Positions 7,589 through 16,029 of a DNA stretch of 64,000 nt are shown piece after piece. Location: NCBI RefSeq assembly GCF_039541575.1, contig NZ_BAABGM010000003.1, positions 319,180 through 383,179 on the forward strand, written 5' to 3'. This DNA comes from Fodinibacter luteus (GTDB taxonomy: Bacteria; Actinomycetota; Actinomycetes; Actinomycetales; Dermatophilaceae). A program made the translations under genes and the position numbers. Under the pieces are notes generated by a model. It did no database searches. It saw only the letters and a list, made by a program, of their open reading frames with translations, and was not told the origin of the DNA. Each line of letters begins with the position of its first letter. The first letter of the stretch is position 1.

Positions 7589-8734
7589 TCAGCCGGGGGA
7601 GGGGAGGTCGCCCGAGTCGACGGCGGCTCGCAGCTCGTCGGTCGCGTCCCAGTCGTTGGCGTGCATGGCCGCGACGACCCGCCCCTCACGCAGCCAGAAC
7701 GCCCGGAAGACCCGATCGCCCAGCGAGCCGTGCACGACGACCTCGTCGTCCGCACCGGCGTGGCCGACGTACTCCATGCCGAGGTCGTACTGGTCGGTGA
7801 AGAAGTACGGCATCGCGTCGTAGGACTGCTCCCCACCGACGAGGTTGTGCGCCGCCACCTTCGCCTGGTTGATCGCGGTGTCCCAGTGCTCGACGCGGAT
7901 CCGACGCCCTAGCACGGGATGCGCGTGGTTGGCGATGTCGCCCACGGCGAGCACCGACGCGACGCTCGTGCCCCGCTGCGCGTCGACGGTGCGCAGCGCG
8001 GCATCCACGAGCACGCCGTCGTCGACGGCGAGCCCGCCCGACCGGGCGAGCTCGACGCGGGGGGCCACACCGACCCCGGCCACGACGAGGTCGGCCTCCG
8101 CGAGGTCCTGCGCCGACACCGAGGCCCCGAGCCGCAGGTCGACGCCGTGCTCGCGGTGCAGGTCGGCGAACACCTGCGCGACCGTGGGCCCGAGGACCCG
8201 CAGCAGCGGCAGCTCGGCCGTCTCGAAGACGGTGACCGGGCAGCCCGCCTCCCGAGCGGCGGCGGCGACCTCGAGCCCGATCCAGCCCGCCCCGACGACG
8301 GCGACGCGACCTCCGGACCCGAAGGCCTCCTTGAGCCGGTCACTGTCCTCGATCGTGCGCAGGTACGCCGTGGGCACCCCGCTCTCCTCGGCGACGGCCA
8401 GGCGCCGCGGCTCCGCGCCGGTCGCGAGCAGCAGTGCGTCGTAGCGCACGTCGCCGCCGGTCGTCGTGACGACGTGGGCGTCGGTGTCCAGGGCCGTCGC
8501 CTCGACCCCGAGCCGCAGCTCGACGTCGTGCTCGGCGTACCAGGCCTGCGGGTGGACGAAGGCGTCGTCGAGCGGGTCGTTGCCGAGCAGGTAGCCCTTG
8601 GACAGCGGTGGCCGCTCGTACGGCGGGTGCGGCTCGGCGCCGAGGAGCACGACCGGCCCCTCGTACCCCCGCTCGCGCAGCTCGGTCGCGGCGGTGCCGC
8701 CGGCCAGCCCGGCTCCGACGATGACGATCGACAT
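7589..8734 (-). CDS. FAD-dependent NAD(P)H:ferredoxin reductase-type oxidoreductase
   Basis: A 381-residue protein starting at ATG 8734 behind GAGGAGGT. The N-terminal FAD-binding motif is IVIVGAGLAGGTAATELRE, the conserved PYERPPLSKGYL segment follows, and an NAD-binding motif VAVVGAGWIGLEVA lies near residue 150. The second FAD block is SVLAVGDIA. The C-terminal reductase domain (FFTDQYDLGMEYVG) matches the rubredoxin/putidaredoxin reductase family, which passes electrons from NAD(P)H to ferredoxins of oxygenases. No ferredoxin or P450 gene is adjacent. It is a monocistronic gene, divergent from lysC. Confidence 0.9.
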   Translation of the reverse strand: MSIVIVGAGLAGGTAATELRERGYEGPVVLLGAEPHPPYERPPLSKGYLLGNDPLDDAFVHPQAWYAEHDVELRLGVEATALDTDAHVVTTTGGDVRYDALLLATGAEPRRLAVAEESGVPTAYLRTIEDSDRLKEAFGSGGRVAVVGAGWIGLEVAAAAREAGCPVTVFETAELPLLRVLGPTVAQVFADLHREHGVDLRLGASVSAQDLAEADLVVAGVGVAPRVELARSGGLAVDDGVLVDAALRTVDAQRGTSVASVLAVGDIANHAHPVLGRRIRVEHWDTAINQAKVAAHNLVGGEQSYDAMPYFFTDQYDLGMEYVGHAGADDEVVVHGSLGDRVFRAFWLREGRVVAAMHANDWDATDELRAAVDSGDLPSPG

Positions 8735-8816
8735 GGGACCTCCTCGGGTGGGTGCCCGCGACGTTACGCCCGAGCAGCCCCCGACCGGCCCCGAAGACCC
8801 GCGCAGAGTCCGGACC

Positions 8817-8879
8817 TCGTGCGACTTCCGCGCGGTTCCTCGGCGAAGGGGGCGTGCAATCCGCACCCAAGTCGCACGA
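8817..8879. repeat. Inverted repeat in the lysC upstream region
   Basis: TCGTGCGACTT (8817-8827) and AAGTCGCACGA (8869-8879) are perfect 11-bp arms around a 41-base loop. They lie in the 273-bp region between the divergent flavoprotein and lysC genes. A terminator makes no sense here. It could be an attenuator-like leader structure, a paired operator, or a palindromic element. Confidence 0.5.
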
Positions 8880-9007
8880 CGTCGCAGGTGGGAGGTGGGA
8901 TGCCGGGGGGCCGGCATCCGGGCGGCAGGTCCGGTCCGTGGACGGCCGGTTAGAGTGGCCCGAGCCACCGACCACTGGCCATCGACCCATCGTCACGGGA
9001 GCAGCGC

Positions 9008-10282
9008 GTGCCCATCGTCGTCCAGAAGTACGGCGGATCGTCCCTGGCCGACGCCGAGAGCATCAAGCGGGTCGCCCGGCGCATCGCGGACACGAAGAAG
9101 ACCGGGAACGACGTCGTCGTCGCCGTCTCGGCGATGGGCGACACGACCGACGAGCTGCTCGACCTGGCCCAGGAGGTCAGCCCGGTCCCGCCGCCGCGCG
9201 AGCTCGACATGCTCATGACCGCCGGGGAGCGCATCTCGATGGCGCTCGTCGCGATGGCGATCTCCGACCTCGGCTACAGCGCCCGCTCCTTCACCGGCAG
9301 CCAGGCCGGCGTCATCACCGACGGCGTGCACGGCAAGGCCAAGATCATCGACGTCACCCCGGGACGGATCACCGAGGCCCTCGGCAAGGGGCACATCGTC
9401 ATCGTCGCCGGGTTCCAGGGCGTCAGCCAGGGCACCAAGGAGATCACCACCCTCGGCCGCGGGGGCACCGACACCACCGCCGTCGCCCTCGCCGCGGCCC
9501 TGCGCGCCGACGTGTGCGAGATCTACACCGACGTCGACGGCGTCTTCACCGCCGACCCGCGCATCGTCCCGAGCGCCCGCAAGATCGAGCGCATCACGAA
9601 CGAGGAGATGCTCGAGCTCGCGGCCTCCGGGTCCAAGGTGCTGCACCTGCGCAGCGTCGAGTACGCCCGGCGCTTCGACATCCCCATCCACGTGCGGTCG
9701 TCGTTCTCGCAGAAGACGGGCACGATCGTCACGGACCAGCCAGGACCCGAAGGAGACGCCGTGGAAGCACCGATCATCGCCGGAGTCGCCCACGACCGCA
9801 GCGAGGCGAAGGTGACCGTCGTCGGGGTGCCGGACCGCACCGGGATGGCCGCCCAGATCTTCGAGGCGGTGACCCTGGCCCAGATCAACATCGACATGAT
9901 CGTCCAGAACGTCTCGGCCACCGACACCGGGCTCACCGACATCTCGTTCACCCTGCCCAAGGCCGACGGCCCGGCCGCGGTGGAGTCGCTCCAGCGGATC
10001 CAGGACGAGGTCGGCTTCACCGCCATCCAGTACGACGACCAGATCGGCAAGCTCTCGCTCGTCGGGGCGGGCATGCGCTCCAACCCCGGCGTGTCCGCGA
10101 CCTTCTTCAAGGCCCTCGCGAACGCCGGCGTCAACATCGAGATGATCTCCACCTCCGAGATCCGCATCTCCGTCATCACCCGCGACGACCTCCTCGACGA
10201 CGCCGTGCGCGCCGTCCACACCGCGTTCGGGCTGGACTCCAGCGAGGGAGAGGCGGTCGTCTACGGGGGCACCGGCCGCTGA
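9008..10282 (+). CDS. lysC: Aspartate kinase (alpha subunit reading frame)
   Basis: A 424-residue aspartokinase starting at GTG 9008. The N-terminus VVQKYGGSSLAD is the signature of the kinase domain. Substrate-binding elements GRGGTDTTAVALAAAL and DVDGVFTADPR are present, and two ACT domains follow about residue 265. It phosphorylates aspartate, the first step to lysine, methionine, threonine and diaminopimelate. ACT-mediated feedback by Lys/Thr is expected for this class. The downstream asd start is separated by one base, forming the classic ask-asd operon. Confidence 0.97.
   Translation: MPIVVQKYGGSSLADAESIKRVARRIADTKKTGNDVVVAVSAMGDTTDELLDLAQEVSPVPPPRELDMLMTAGERISMALVAMAISDLGYSARSFTGSQAGVITDGVHGKAKIIDVTPGRITEALGKGHIVIVAGFQGVSQGTKEITTLGRGGTDTTAVALAAALRADVCEIYTDVDGVFTADPRIVPSARKIERITNEEMLELAASGSKVLHLRSVEYARRFDIPIHVRSSFSQKTGTIVTDQPGPEGDAVEAPIIAGVAHDRSEAKVTVVGVPDRTGMAAQIFEAVTLAQINIDMIVQNVSATDTGLTDISFTLPKADGPAAVESLQRIQDEVGFTAIQYDDQIGKLSLVGAGMRSNPGVSATFFKALANAGVNIEMISTSEIRISVITRDDLLDDAVRAVHTAFGLDSSEGEAVVYGGTGR
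9749..9763 (+). promoter_or_regulatory. Internal ribosome binding site and GTG start for aspartate kinase beta subunit
   Basis: GAAGGAGA at 9749-9756 precedes an in-frame GTG at 9761 (codon 252 of lysC). Translation from it gives a 173-residue product beginning VEAPIIAGVAHDR and covering both ACT domains. This mirrors the overlapping alpha2beta2 aspartokinase of Corynebacterium and Bacillus, where the beta subunit comes from an internal start. The match in position and length makes it likely real. Confidence 0.75.
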
Positions 10283-10283
10283 C

Positions 10284-11402
10284 GTGGCACCCACAGCGAA
10301 GGGGAACCCGGGGGGCGGGCTGCCGACCCTCGCCGTCGTCGGCGTCACGGGCGCGGTCGGCAAGGTCGTGCTCGAGGTGCTCCCCGTGCGGCACTCGCAC
10401 TGGGGCCAGGTGCGCCTCGCCGCCGGCGCCGAGGACGTCGGTGCGGTGCTCGACGTCGCGGGGCTCGACGTCGTCGTCGAGCCCCTGACGCCGGAGTTCT
10501 TCGACGGCATCGACGTCGCGATCTTCGACATCCCACCGTCGATCGCCCGCGAGTGGGTCGAGCTCGCGGCCTCCCGGGGGGTCGTCGCCATCGACAACAG
10601 CACGGTGTTCCGCACCGCGCCCGACGTGCCGCTCGTCGTCCCCGAGGTCAACCCGCTCAAGATCGCCGACCGCCCGCGCGGCATCATCGCCAACCCCGGC
10701 GCCACGGTCATGACGATGATCGACGCCCTCGCGGCGCTCCACGCCGGCTGGGAGCTCACCGACCTCGTCGTCACGACGCTCCAGGCCGCGTCCGGGCTGG
10801 GTCGCGCCGGCATCAACCGGCTGCGGGCCGAGCTCGACGTCGTCCACGGCCAGGACCACCTCGGCACCCGGCCGGGTGACGTCCGGCGGCTCATCGAGCA
10901 CGAGCTCGGCGAGTCCCCGTTCCCGGCGCCGCTCGCGCTCAACGTCGTGCCCTTCGTCGGCCACCACGTCGGCGGCGGCTGGACGTCCGAGGAGGTCAAG
11001 GTCCGCGACGAGACGCGCAAGATCCTCGACATCCCGGACCTGCGGGTCTCGGCGACGTGCGTGCGGGTGCCCGTCGTGTCGTCGCACTCGGTCACCGTGC
11101 ACGCGACCTTCGCCCGCAAGGTGCGCGTCGAGGAGGCCCGGCAGGCGCTCATCGAGGCCCCCGCCGTCGTCGTGCTCGACGACCCCGACGAGCCCGAGTT
11201 CCCCACCCCGAACGACGTCGTCGGCGCCGACCCCCGCTTCGCCGGGCGGATCCGGCAGTGGCCCGAGGCCCCGACGACCCTCGACCTGTTCATGAGCGGT
11301 GACAACCTGCGCAAGGGCGCCGCCCTCAACATGGTCCAGACGGCCGAGCTCGTCGCCCGCGAGCTCGCCGGCGAGGACGCAGACCGGATGCCGGGCGGCT
11401 GA
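10284..11402 (+). CDS. Aspartate-semialdehyde dehydrogenase homologue lacking the catalytic Cys
   Basis: A 372-residue Asd-family protein. The N-terminal NADP loop reads VVGVTGAVGKV, and LVVPEVNP, the LQAASGLGRAG block, CVRVPVVSSHS (acid/base His and substrate Arg) and GDNLRKGAALNMVQ are all conserved. The nucleophile block normally reads NPNCTT but here reads NPGATV, so Cys is Ala140 and Asn is Gly139. Normal Asd reduces aspartyl phosphate through a thioester on that cysteine, so canonical activity is not expected. It resembles the asd2-type actinobacterial paralogue. It sits one base after lysC. A second, intact asd elsewhere is predicted. Confidence 0.85.
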   Translation: MAPTAKGNPGGGLPTLAVVGVTGAVGKVVLEVLPVRHSHWGQVRLAAGAEDVGAVLDVAGLDVVVEPLTPEFFDGIDVAIFDIPPSIAREWVELAASRGVVAIDNSTVFRTAPDVPLVVPEVNPLKIADRPRGIIANPGATVMTMIDALAALHAGWELTDLVVTTLQAASGLGRAGINRLRAELDVVHGQDHLGTRPGDVRRLIEHELGESPFPAPLALNVVPFVGHHVGGGWTSEEVKVRDETRKILDIPDLRVSATCVRVPVVSSHSVTVHATFARKVRVEEARQALIEAPAVVVLDDPDEPEFPTPNDVVGADPRFAGRIRQWPEAPTTLDLFMSGDNLRKGAALNMVQTAELVARELAGEDADRMPGG

Positions 11403-11434
11403 CCGGGCGCGTCCCCGACGCGCAACAATGGAGC

Positions 11435-11510
11435 CACCGCACGACCGCCACTGCACGACAGCGACCACCGCACGACCGCCACCACCGCACCACCGCCACC
11501 ACCGCACCGC
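11435..11510 (+). repeat. CACCGC-rich simple repeat in pfp leader
   Basis: Degenerate hexamer/heptadecamer repeats built from CACCGCACGACCGCCAC occupy the whole space between the asd stop and the ribosome binding site AGGAGCG of the next gene. No gene or hairpin is visible. Confidence 0.7.
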
Positions 11511-11521
11511 AGGAGCGCACC

Positions 11522-12721
11522 ATGACCGTCCGCACCGTCGCCATGCTCACCGCCGGCGGGCTCGCCCCGTGCCTGTCCTCCGCCGTCGGCGGGCTCATCG
11601 AGCGATACACCGAGATCGCCCCCGACGTGCGGATCATCGCCTACACGAACGGGTACGCCGGCCTGCTCCAGGGCGAGTACGTCGAGGTGACCCCCGAGGT
11701 GCGCGCCAGGGCCCACCTGCTCCACGGCTTCGGCGGCTCCCCGATCGGCAACAGCCGGGTCAAGCTGACCAACGTCGCGGACTGCGTCCGGCGCGGGCTC
11801 GTGCAGGAGGGCCAGGACCCCCTCCACGTCGCGGCCGAGCAGCTGACCGCCGACGGCGTCGACGTCCTGCACACCATCGGCGGGGACGACACGAACACGA
11901 CCGCCGCCGACCTCGCGGCCTACCTCCACGAGAACGACTACGAGCTGACCGTCGTCGGCCTCCCCAAGACCGTCGACAACGACATCATCCCGATCCGCCA
12001 GTCCCTCGGCGCCTGGACCGCCGCCGCCCAGGGGTCGGTCTTCGCGCAGAACATCATCGCCGAGCACTCCTCGAACCCCAGGATGCTCATCGTCCACGAG
12101 GTCATGGGGCGGCACTGCGGCTGGCTCACCGCCGCCACCGCCGAGGCCTACCACCTGTGGGTCGCCGAGCAGGACTTCGTGCCGGCGATCGGCAACGACC
12201 CGCGCCGCTGGGACGTCCACGCGGTCTTCGTCCCGGAGATGCCGCTCGACCTGCACGCCGAGGCCGACCGCCTGCGTGCCGTCATGGACGACATCGGCTG
12301 CGTCAACATCTTCCTGTCCGAGGGCGCGGGTGTCTCCGAGGTCGTCGCCGAGCTCGAGGCCGCCGGCCAGGACGTGCCGAAGGACCCGTTCGGCCACGTC
12401 CAGCTCGACAAGGTCAACCCCGGTGCGTGGTTCGCCAAGCAGTTCGCCGAGCTGCTCGGCGCGGAGAAGACGATGGTCCAGAAGTCGGGCTACTTCTCCC
12501 GCTCCGCGGCCGCGAACGAGCGCGACCTCGCCCTCATCAAGGAGTGCACCGACCTCGCCGTCGACTGCGCCCTGCGCGGCGAGCCGGGCGTCGTCGGCCA
12601 CGACGAGGAGCGTGGCGACGCCCTGCGCGCCATCGAGTTCCCGCGGATCAAGGGCGGCAAGGCCTTCGACACCTCGGTGCCGTGGTTCCGCGACCTGCTC
12701 GACTCCATCGGCCAAGCCTGA
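11522..12721 (+). CDS. pfp: PPi-dependent 6-phosphofructokinase
   Basis: A 399-residue phosphofructokinase starting at ATG 11522. Two residues decide the phosphoryl donor: the motif at 120-123 is GGDD, where ATP enzymes have GGDG, and the catalytic loop at 148-154 is PKTVDND. Both mark the pyrophosphate-dependent class. The substrate-binding block HEVMGRHCGWL is intact. The enzyme interconverts fructose 6-phosphate and fructose 1,6-bisphosphate reversibly in glycolysis/gluconeogenesis. It may be co-transcribed with the lysC operon, 119 bases downstream of asd. Confidence 0.9.
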   Translation: MTVRTVAMLTAGGLAPCLSSAVGGLIERYTEIAPDVRIIAYTNGYAGLLQGEYVEVTPEVRARAHLLHGFGGSPIGNSRVKLTNVADCVRRGLVQEGQDPLHVAAEQLTADGVDVLHTIGGDDTNTTAADLAAYLHENDYELTVVGLPKTVDNDIIPIRQSLGAWTAAAQGSVFAQNIIAEHSSNPRMLIVHEVMGRHCGWLTAATAEAYHLWVAEQDFVPAIGNDPRRWDVHAVFVPEMPLDLHAEADRLRAVMDDIGCVNIFLSEGAGVSEVVAELEAAGQDVPKDPFGHVQLDKVNPGAWFAKQFAELLGAEKTMVQKSGYFSRSAAANERDLALIKECTDLAVDCALRGEPGVVGHDEERGDALRAIEFPRIKGGKAFDTSVPWFRDLLDSIGQA

Positions 12722-12736
12722 CGAGGTCCCACGGCC

Positions 12737-12952
12737 GTGGTCGACGCCTGGTGGGTCGCGGTGGCCGTCTACGCCCTGCTCCTCGTCGGCCAGAGGCTGT
12801 GGCGCGCCCGGTCGTGGGTGCCGCCGGAGTGGCCCGAGGCCGACTACGGCTGGAAGGTGACCCACCTGTTCTGGGTGCCGTTCCACGTGCTCGACGTCGT
12901 CTTCGGGGTGCCGCTCGTCTTCGCCGTCATCATCGCCTTCTTCGCGATCTGA
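12737..12952 (+). CDS. Small integral membrane protein, unknown function
   Basis: A 71-residue protein from GTG 12737. An N-terminal hydrophobic helix (VAVAVYALLLVG) and a C-terminal hydrophobic helix (VFGVPLVFAVIIAFFAI) flank a Trp/Pro-rich loop. It begins 15 bases after the pfp stop on the same strand, and codon use looks genuine. I do not recognise the family. Confidence 0.6.
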   Translation: MVDAWWVAVAVYALLLVGQRLWRARSWVPPEWPEADYGWKVTHLFWVPFHVLDVVFGVPLVFAVIIAFFAI

Positions 12953-12989
12953 CGACCCACGCAGCCCCGAGGCGCGGCAGGATGGCGCC

Positions 12990-14663
12990 GTGCTGCCCGA
13001 CCTGTTCCTGACGCCCGACGAGCGCGACAACCCGCACACCCGGATCGACGCGCACCACGCCGACGGCGTCGCGTGGAGCACCGGCAACGACGTGCGCCCC
13101 GTCGTGCACGGCCGGCCGTACTTCGCCGAGCTCCACGAGCGGGTCGAGGCCATGGGCGAGGGCGACCTGCTGCTCTTCGCGGACTGGCGGGGTGACCCCG
13201 ACCAGCTGCTCACGGACGACCCGGCATCCACGGTGTCGGCGACGTTCGCTGCCGCCGCGCGACGCGGGGTCGACGTCCGCGGTCTGCTGTGGCGCTCGCA
13301 CTGGTCGAAGATCGGCTTCCACGCCGAGAAGGCGCGTCTGCTCGGGGTCGAGATCGACGAGGCGGGCGGGCAGTGCCTGCGCGACATGCGGGTGCGCACC
13401 GCCGGGTCGCACCACCAGAAGATCGTCGTGCTGCGGCACCGCGACGACCCGTCGCGGGACATCGCCTACCTCGGCGGGATCGACCTGTGTCACAGCCGGC
13501 GCGACGGCATCGAGCACGAGGGTGACCGCCAGGTCATCGCCATGCCGCAGGCCTTCGGACCGCGTCCCCCGTGGCACGACGTGCACATCGCCGTCCGGGG
13601 CCCGGCGGTCTTCGACGTCGAGACGGTCTTCCGGGAGCGGTGGGAGGACTCCACGCCACTCACCCTCAACCCGGGGCGGCTGCTGTCGAGCCTGAGCCAG
13701 GGCGAGGACCTCACGCCCCGCCCGCTGCCCGAGCAGGCCCCGCCGCCTCCCTCGCCCGACGGCGCCCGCGAGGCGGTGCAGATCCTGCGCACCTACCCGG
13801 CGATCCTGCCCAAGGGCTACGACTTCGCCCCGCAGGGGGAACGCAGCGTCGCCCACGGCAACACCAAGGCGGTCCGGCACGCCCGGCGGCTCATCTACCT
13901 CGAGGACCAGTACCTCTGGTCGCGTGAGGTCGGGCGGCACTTCGGCGACGCGCTGCGCGAGAACCCGGGGCTGCGGCTCATCGCCGTCATCCCGATGGTT
14001 CCCGACGTCGACGGAGCCGTCTCGATGCCGCCCCAGCTCTACGGGCGCCAGCTCGCGATGGACGAGCTGCTCGACGCCGGCGGCGACCGCGTCGCGGTGT
14101 ACGGGCTGACGAGCGAGGCCGGGTACCCCGTCTACGTCCACTCCAAGGTGTGCGTCATCGACGACGTGTGGGCGAGCGTCGGGTCGGACAACTTCAACCG
14201 CCGCTCGTGGACGAGCGACTCGGAGATCGCGGCGGCGATCCAGGACGTGCGGGTGGAGGACCGGGAGGGGTCAGCGCCGCGCGACGTCTTCGCCCTGCGG
14301 ATCCGCCGCGAGCTCGTGGGCGAGCACGTCGGGATCCACCCCGACGACGTGCCCGACGACCACGACGAGCTGTGGGACCTCATGGCCGCCTCCGCGCAGG
14401 CCCTCGACGCGTGGTACGCGGGCGGGGCGGCCGGGCGTCGTCACCGACGACCCCACCTGCCCGGCGCGCCGATGAAGGGCACCTCGGTGCGCTGGCGCCG
14501 GCGCGGCCGGGCCTGGACGGGCCTTGCGGGGACCGAGCGTCCGCCCGGACGGCTGCGCCGGATCGACCCGCCGCAGCTCTCCCGGACCCAGCTGCTCTGG
14601 GCCCCGCGGCTGTACGACGTCTTCGACCCCGACGGCACGGTGCTGCGCGACGACGAGATCTGA
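12990..14663 (+). CDS. Phospholipase D-like domain protein
   Basis: A 557-residue protein starting at GTG 12990. The second HKD motif is textbook (VHSKVCVIDD with GSDNFN after it). The first (SHHQKIVVLRHRDD) has H-x-K but Arg where the Asp is usual, with acidic residues a few positions later. The two half-sites sit near residues 140 and 385, consistent with one bilobal PLD catalytic unit. There is no signal peptide, so a cytoplasmic or peripheral phosphodiesterase or phosphatidyltransferase role is likely. Substrate is unknown. The C-terminal 80 residues are basic and unmatched to anything I know. Confidence 0.85.
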   Translation: MLPDLFLTPDERDNPHTRIDAHHADGVAWSTGNDVRPVVHGRPYFAELHERVEAMGEGDLLLFADWRGDPDQLLTDDPASTVSATFAAAARRGVDVRGLLWRSHWSKIGFHAEKARLLGVEIDEAGGQCLRDMRVRTAGSHHQKIVVLRHRDDPSRDIAYLGGIDLCHSRRDGIEHEGDRQVIAMPQAFGPRPPWHDVHIAVRGPAVFDVETVFRERWEDSTPLTLNPGRLLSSLSQGEDLTPRPLPEQAPPPPSPDGAREAVQILRTYPAILPKGYDFAPQGERSVAHGNTKAVRHARRLIYLEDQYLWSREVGRHFGDALRENPGLRLIAVIPMVPDVDGAVSMPPQLYGRQLAMDELLDAGGDRVAVYGLTSEAGYPVYVHSKVCVIDDVWASVGSDNFNRRSWTSDSEIAAAIQDVRVEDREGSAPRDVFALRIRRELVGEHVGIHPDDVPDDHDELWDLMAASAQALDAWYAGGAAGRRHRRPHLPGAPMKGTSVRWRRRGRAWTGLAGTERPPGRLRRIDPPQLSRTQLLWAPRLYDVFDPDGTVLRDDEI

Positions 14664-14783
14664 CGACGTCCGGCATCCGCTGCCGGCGCGACGGCTGGAT
14701 GCCGGCGACGGGCACCCGCTGTGGGAACCTTGGACGAGCCCTTGCGGGAGCACCCGCGCCCCTCGACCCCGGAGGACCCCCGC

Positions 14784-16019
14784 GTGCCCGACGCCCCGGC
14801 CACCGACTTCCGACCCGTCATCCTCGGCGGCGACATCACGGCGTACAGCCTCGTGCGCACCTTCCACGCCGCCTACGGCGTGCGCCCGCTCGTCGTCAAC
14901 ATGACCGACGGTGGCCCGATCGGGCTGAGCACCCTGTGCGACCGCGTCTACGTCCCCGGCCTCGAGGACGCCGACGTGTTCGTCGGCGCGCTCGAGAAGG
15001 TGGGCCGTGAGCACGCCCGGCCCGGCGTGCCGCTGCTGCTCGTCGCGGCCGGCGACTGGTACGTGCGGATGATCATCGAGCACAAGGACCACCTGTCCCA
15101 GTGGTTCACCATCCCCTACATCGACCTCGACCTGCTCGACCGGATCGTGCGCAAGGACGTCTTCTACGGGCTGCTCGACGAGGTGGGGGTGCCCTACCCG
15201 CGCACCGTCGTCGTCGACATGTCCCAGGACCTCGGTGAGGAGCACGACCTGCCCTTCGAGTTCCCCGTCGTCATGAAGCCGGCCGACAGCGCACTGCACC
15301 ACTACGCGAGGTACCCGGGCAAGAAGAAGGTCTTCATCCACGAGACCCGCGCCGAGCTCGACACCGCGCTGGCGGCCGTTCGGGCCTCGAACTACGACGG
15401 CAACTTCCTCCTCCAGGAGTTCGTCCCGGGCGACGACACGAACATGCGGGTGCTCACGTGCTACTCCGACCAGCACGGCACGGTGCGCTTCGGCGCCGTC
15501 GGCCACGTGCTGCTCGAGGAGCACCACCCGATGGCGATCGGCAACCCGTGCGTCATCATCAACACCGAGATCGACGCGGTCGTCGAGCAGGCGACGCGCT
15601 TCCTCGAGCACGTCGGCTACGTCGGGTTCTCCAACTTCGACCTCAAGTACGACCGGCGTGACGGCACGCTGAAGTTCTTCGAGATCAACGTGCGCCTCGG
15701 CCGGTCGAACTTCTACGTGACGGCCGGCGGCAACAACGTGTCGGAGTGGTATGTGCGCGACTGGGTGCGCCACGAGGAGCTCGACGGGGTCGAGATCGCT
15801 CGCGGTGAGCACCTGTTCACCTTCGTGCCGAAGTACGTCATCAAGCGCTACGTCCGGGACCACGCCCTGCGCGACAAGGCCCTCGCCCTCATGCGGGCCG
15901 GCCGGTCGAGCGACCCCAACTGGTACGCCCCCGACCTCACCCTCAAGCGGCGCGCCTACAACATCGCCTACCACGTCAACCAGGTGCGCAAGTTCCGCAC
16001 GCACTTCGTCGCCCGATGA
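14784..16019 (+). CDS. ATP-grasp carboxylate-amine ligase, probable D-aspartate ligase
   Basis: A 411-residue protein; GTG 14784 is preferred because GGAGG lies upstream. The N-terminal preATP-grasp fold starts RPVILGGDITAYSLVRTF. The ATP-grasp core shows FPVVMKPADS, FLLQEFVPGDDTNMR and the metal-binding block FFEINVRLGRSNFY. This arrangement fits the D-aspartate ligase (Asl) group, which activates D-Asp for attachment to the peptidoglycan stem lysine or ornithine. The adjacent aspartate racemase gene supports it. The stop is 11 bases before the racemase start. The exact amino acid used is inference. Confidence 0.75.
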   Translation: MPDAPATDFRPVILGGDITAYSLVRTFHAAYGVRPLVVNMTDGGPIGLSTLCDRVYVPGLEDADVFVGALEKVGREHARPGVPLLLVAAGDWYVRMIIEHKDHLSQWFTIPYIDLDLLDRIVRKDVFYGLLDEVGVPYPRTVVVDMSQDLGEEHDLPFEFPVVMKPADSALHHYARYPGKKKVFIHETRAELDTALAAVRASNYDGNFLLQEFVPGDDTNMRVLTCYSDQHGTVRFGAVGHVLLEEHHPMAIGNPCVIINTEIDAVVEQATRFLEHVGYVGFSNFDLKYDRRDGTLKFFEINVRLGRSNFYVTAGGNNVSEWYVRDWVRHEELDGVEIARGEHLFTFVPKYVIKRYVRDHALRDKALALMRAGRSSDPNWYAPDLTLKRRAYNIAYHVNQVRKFRTHFVAR

Positions 16020-16029
16020 CGGCCGCCGG

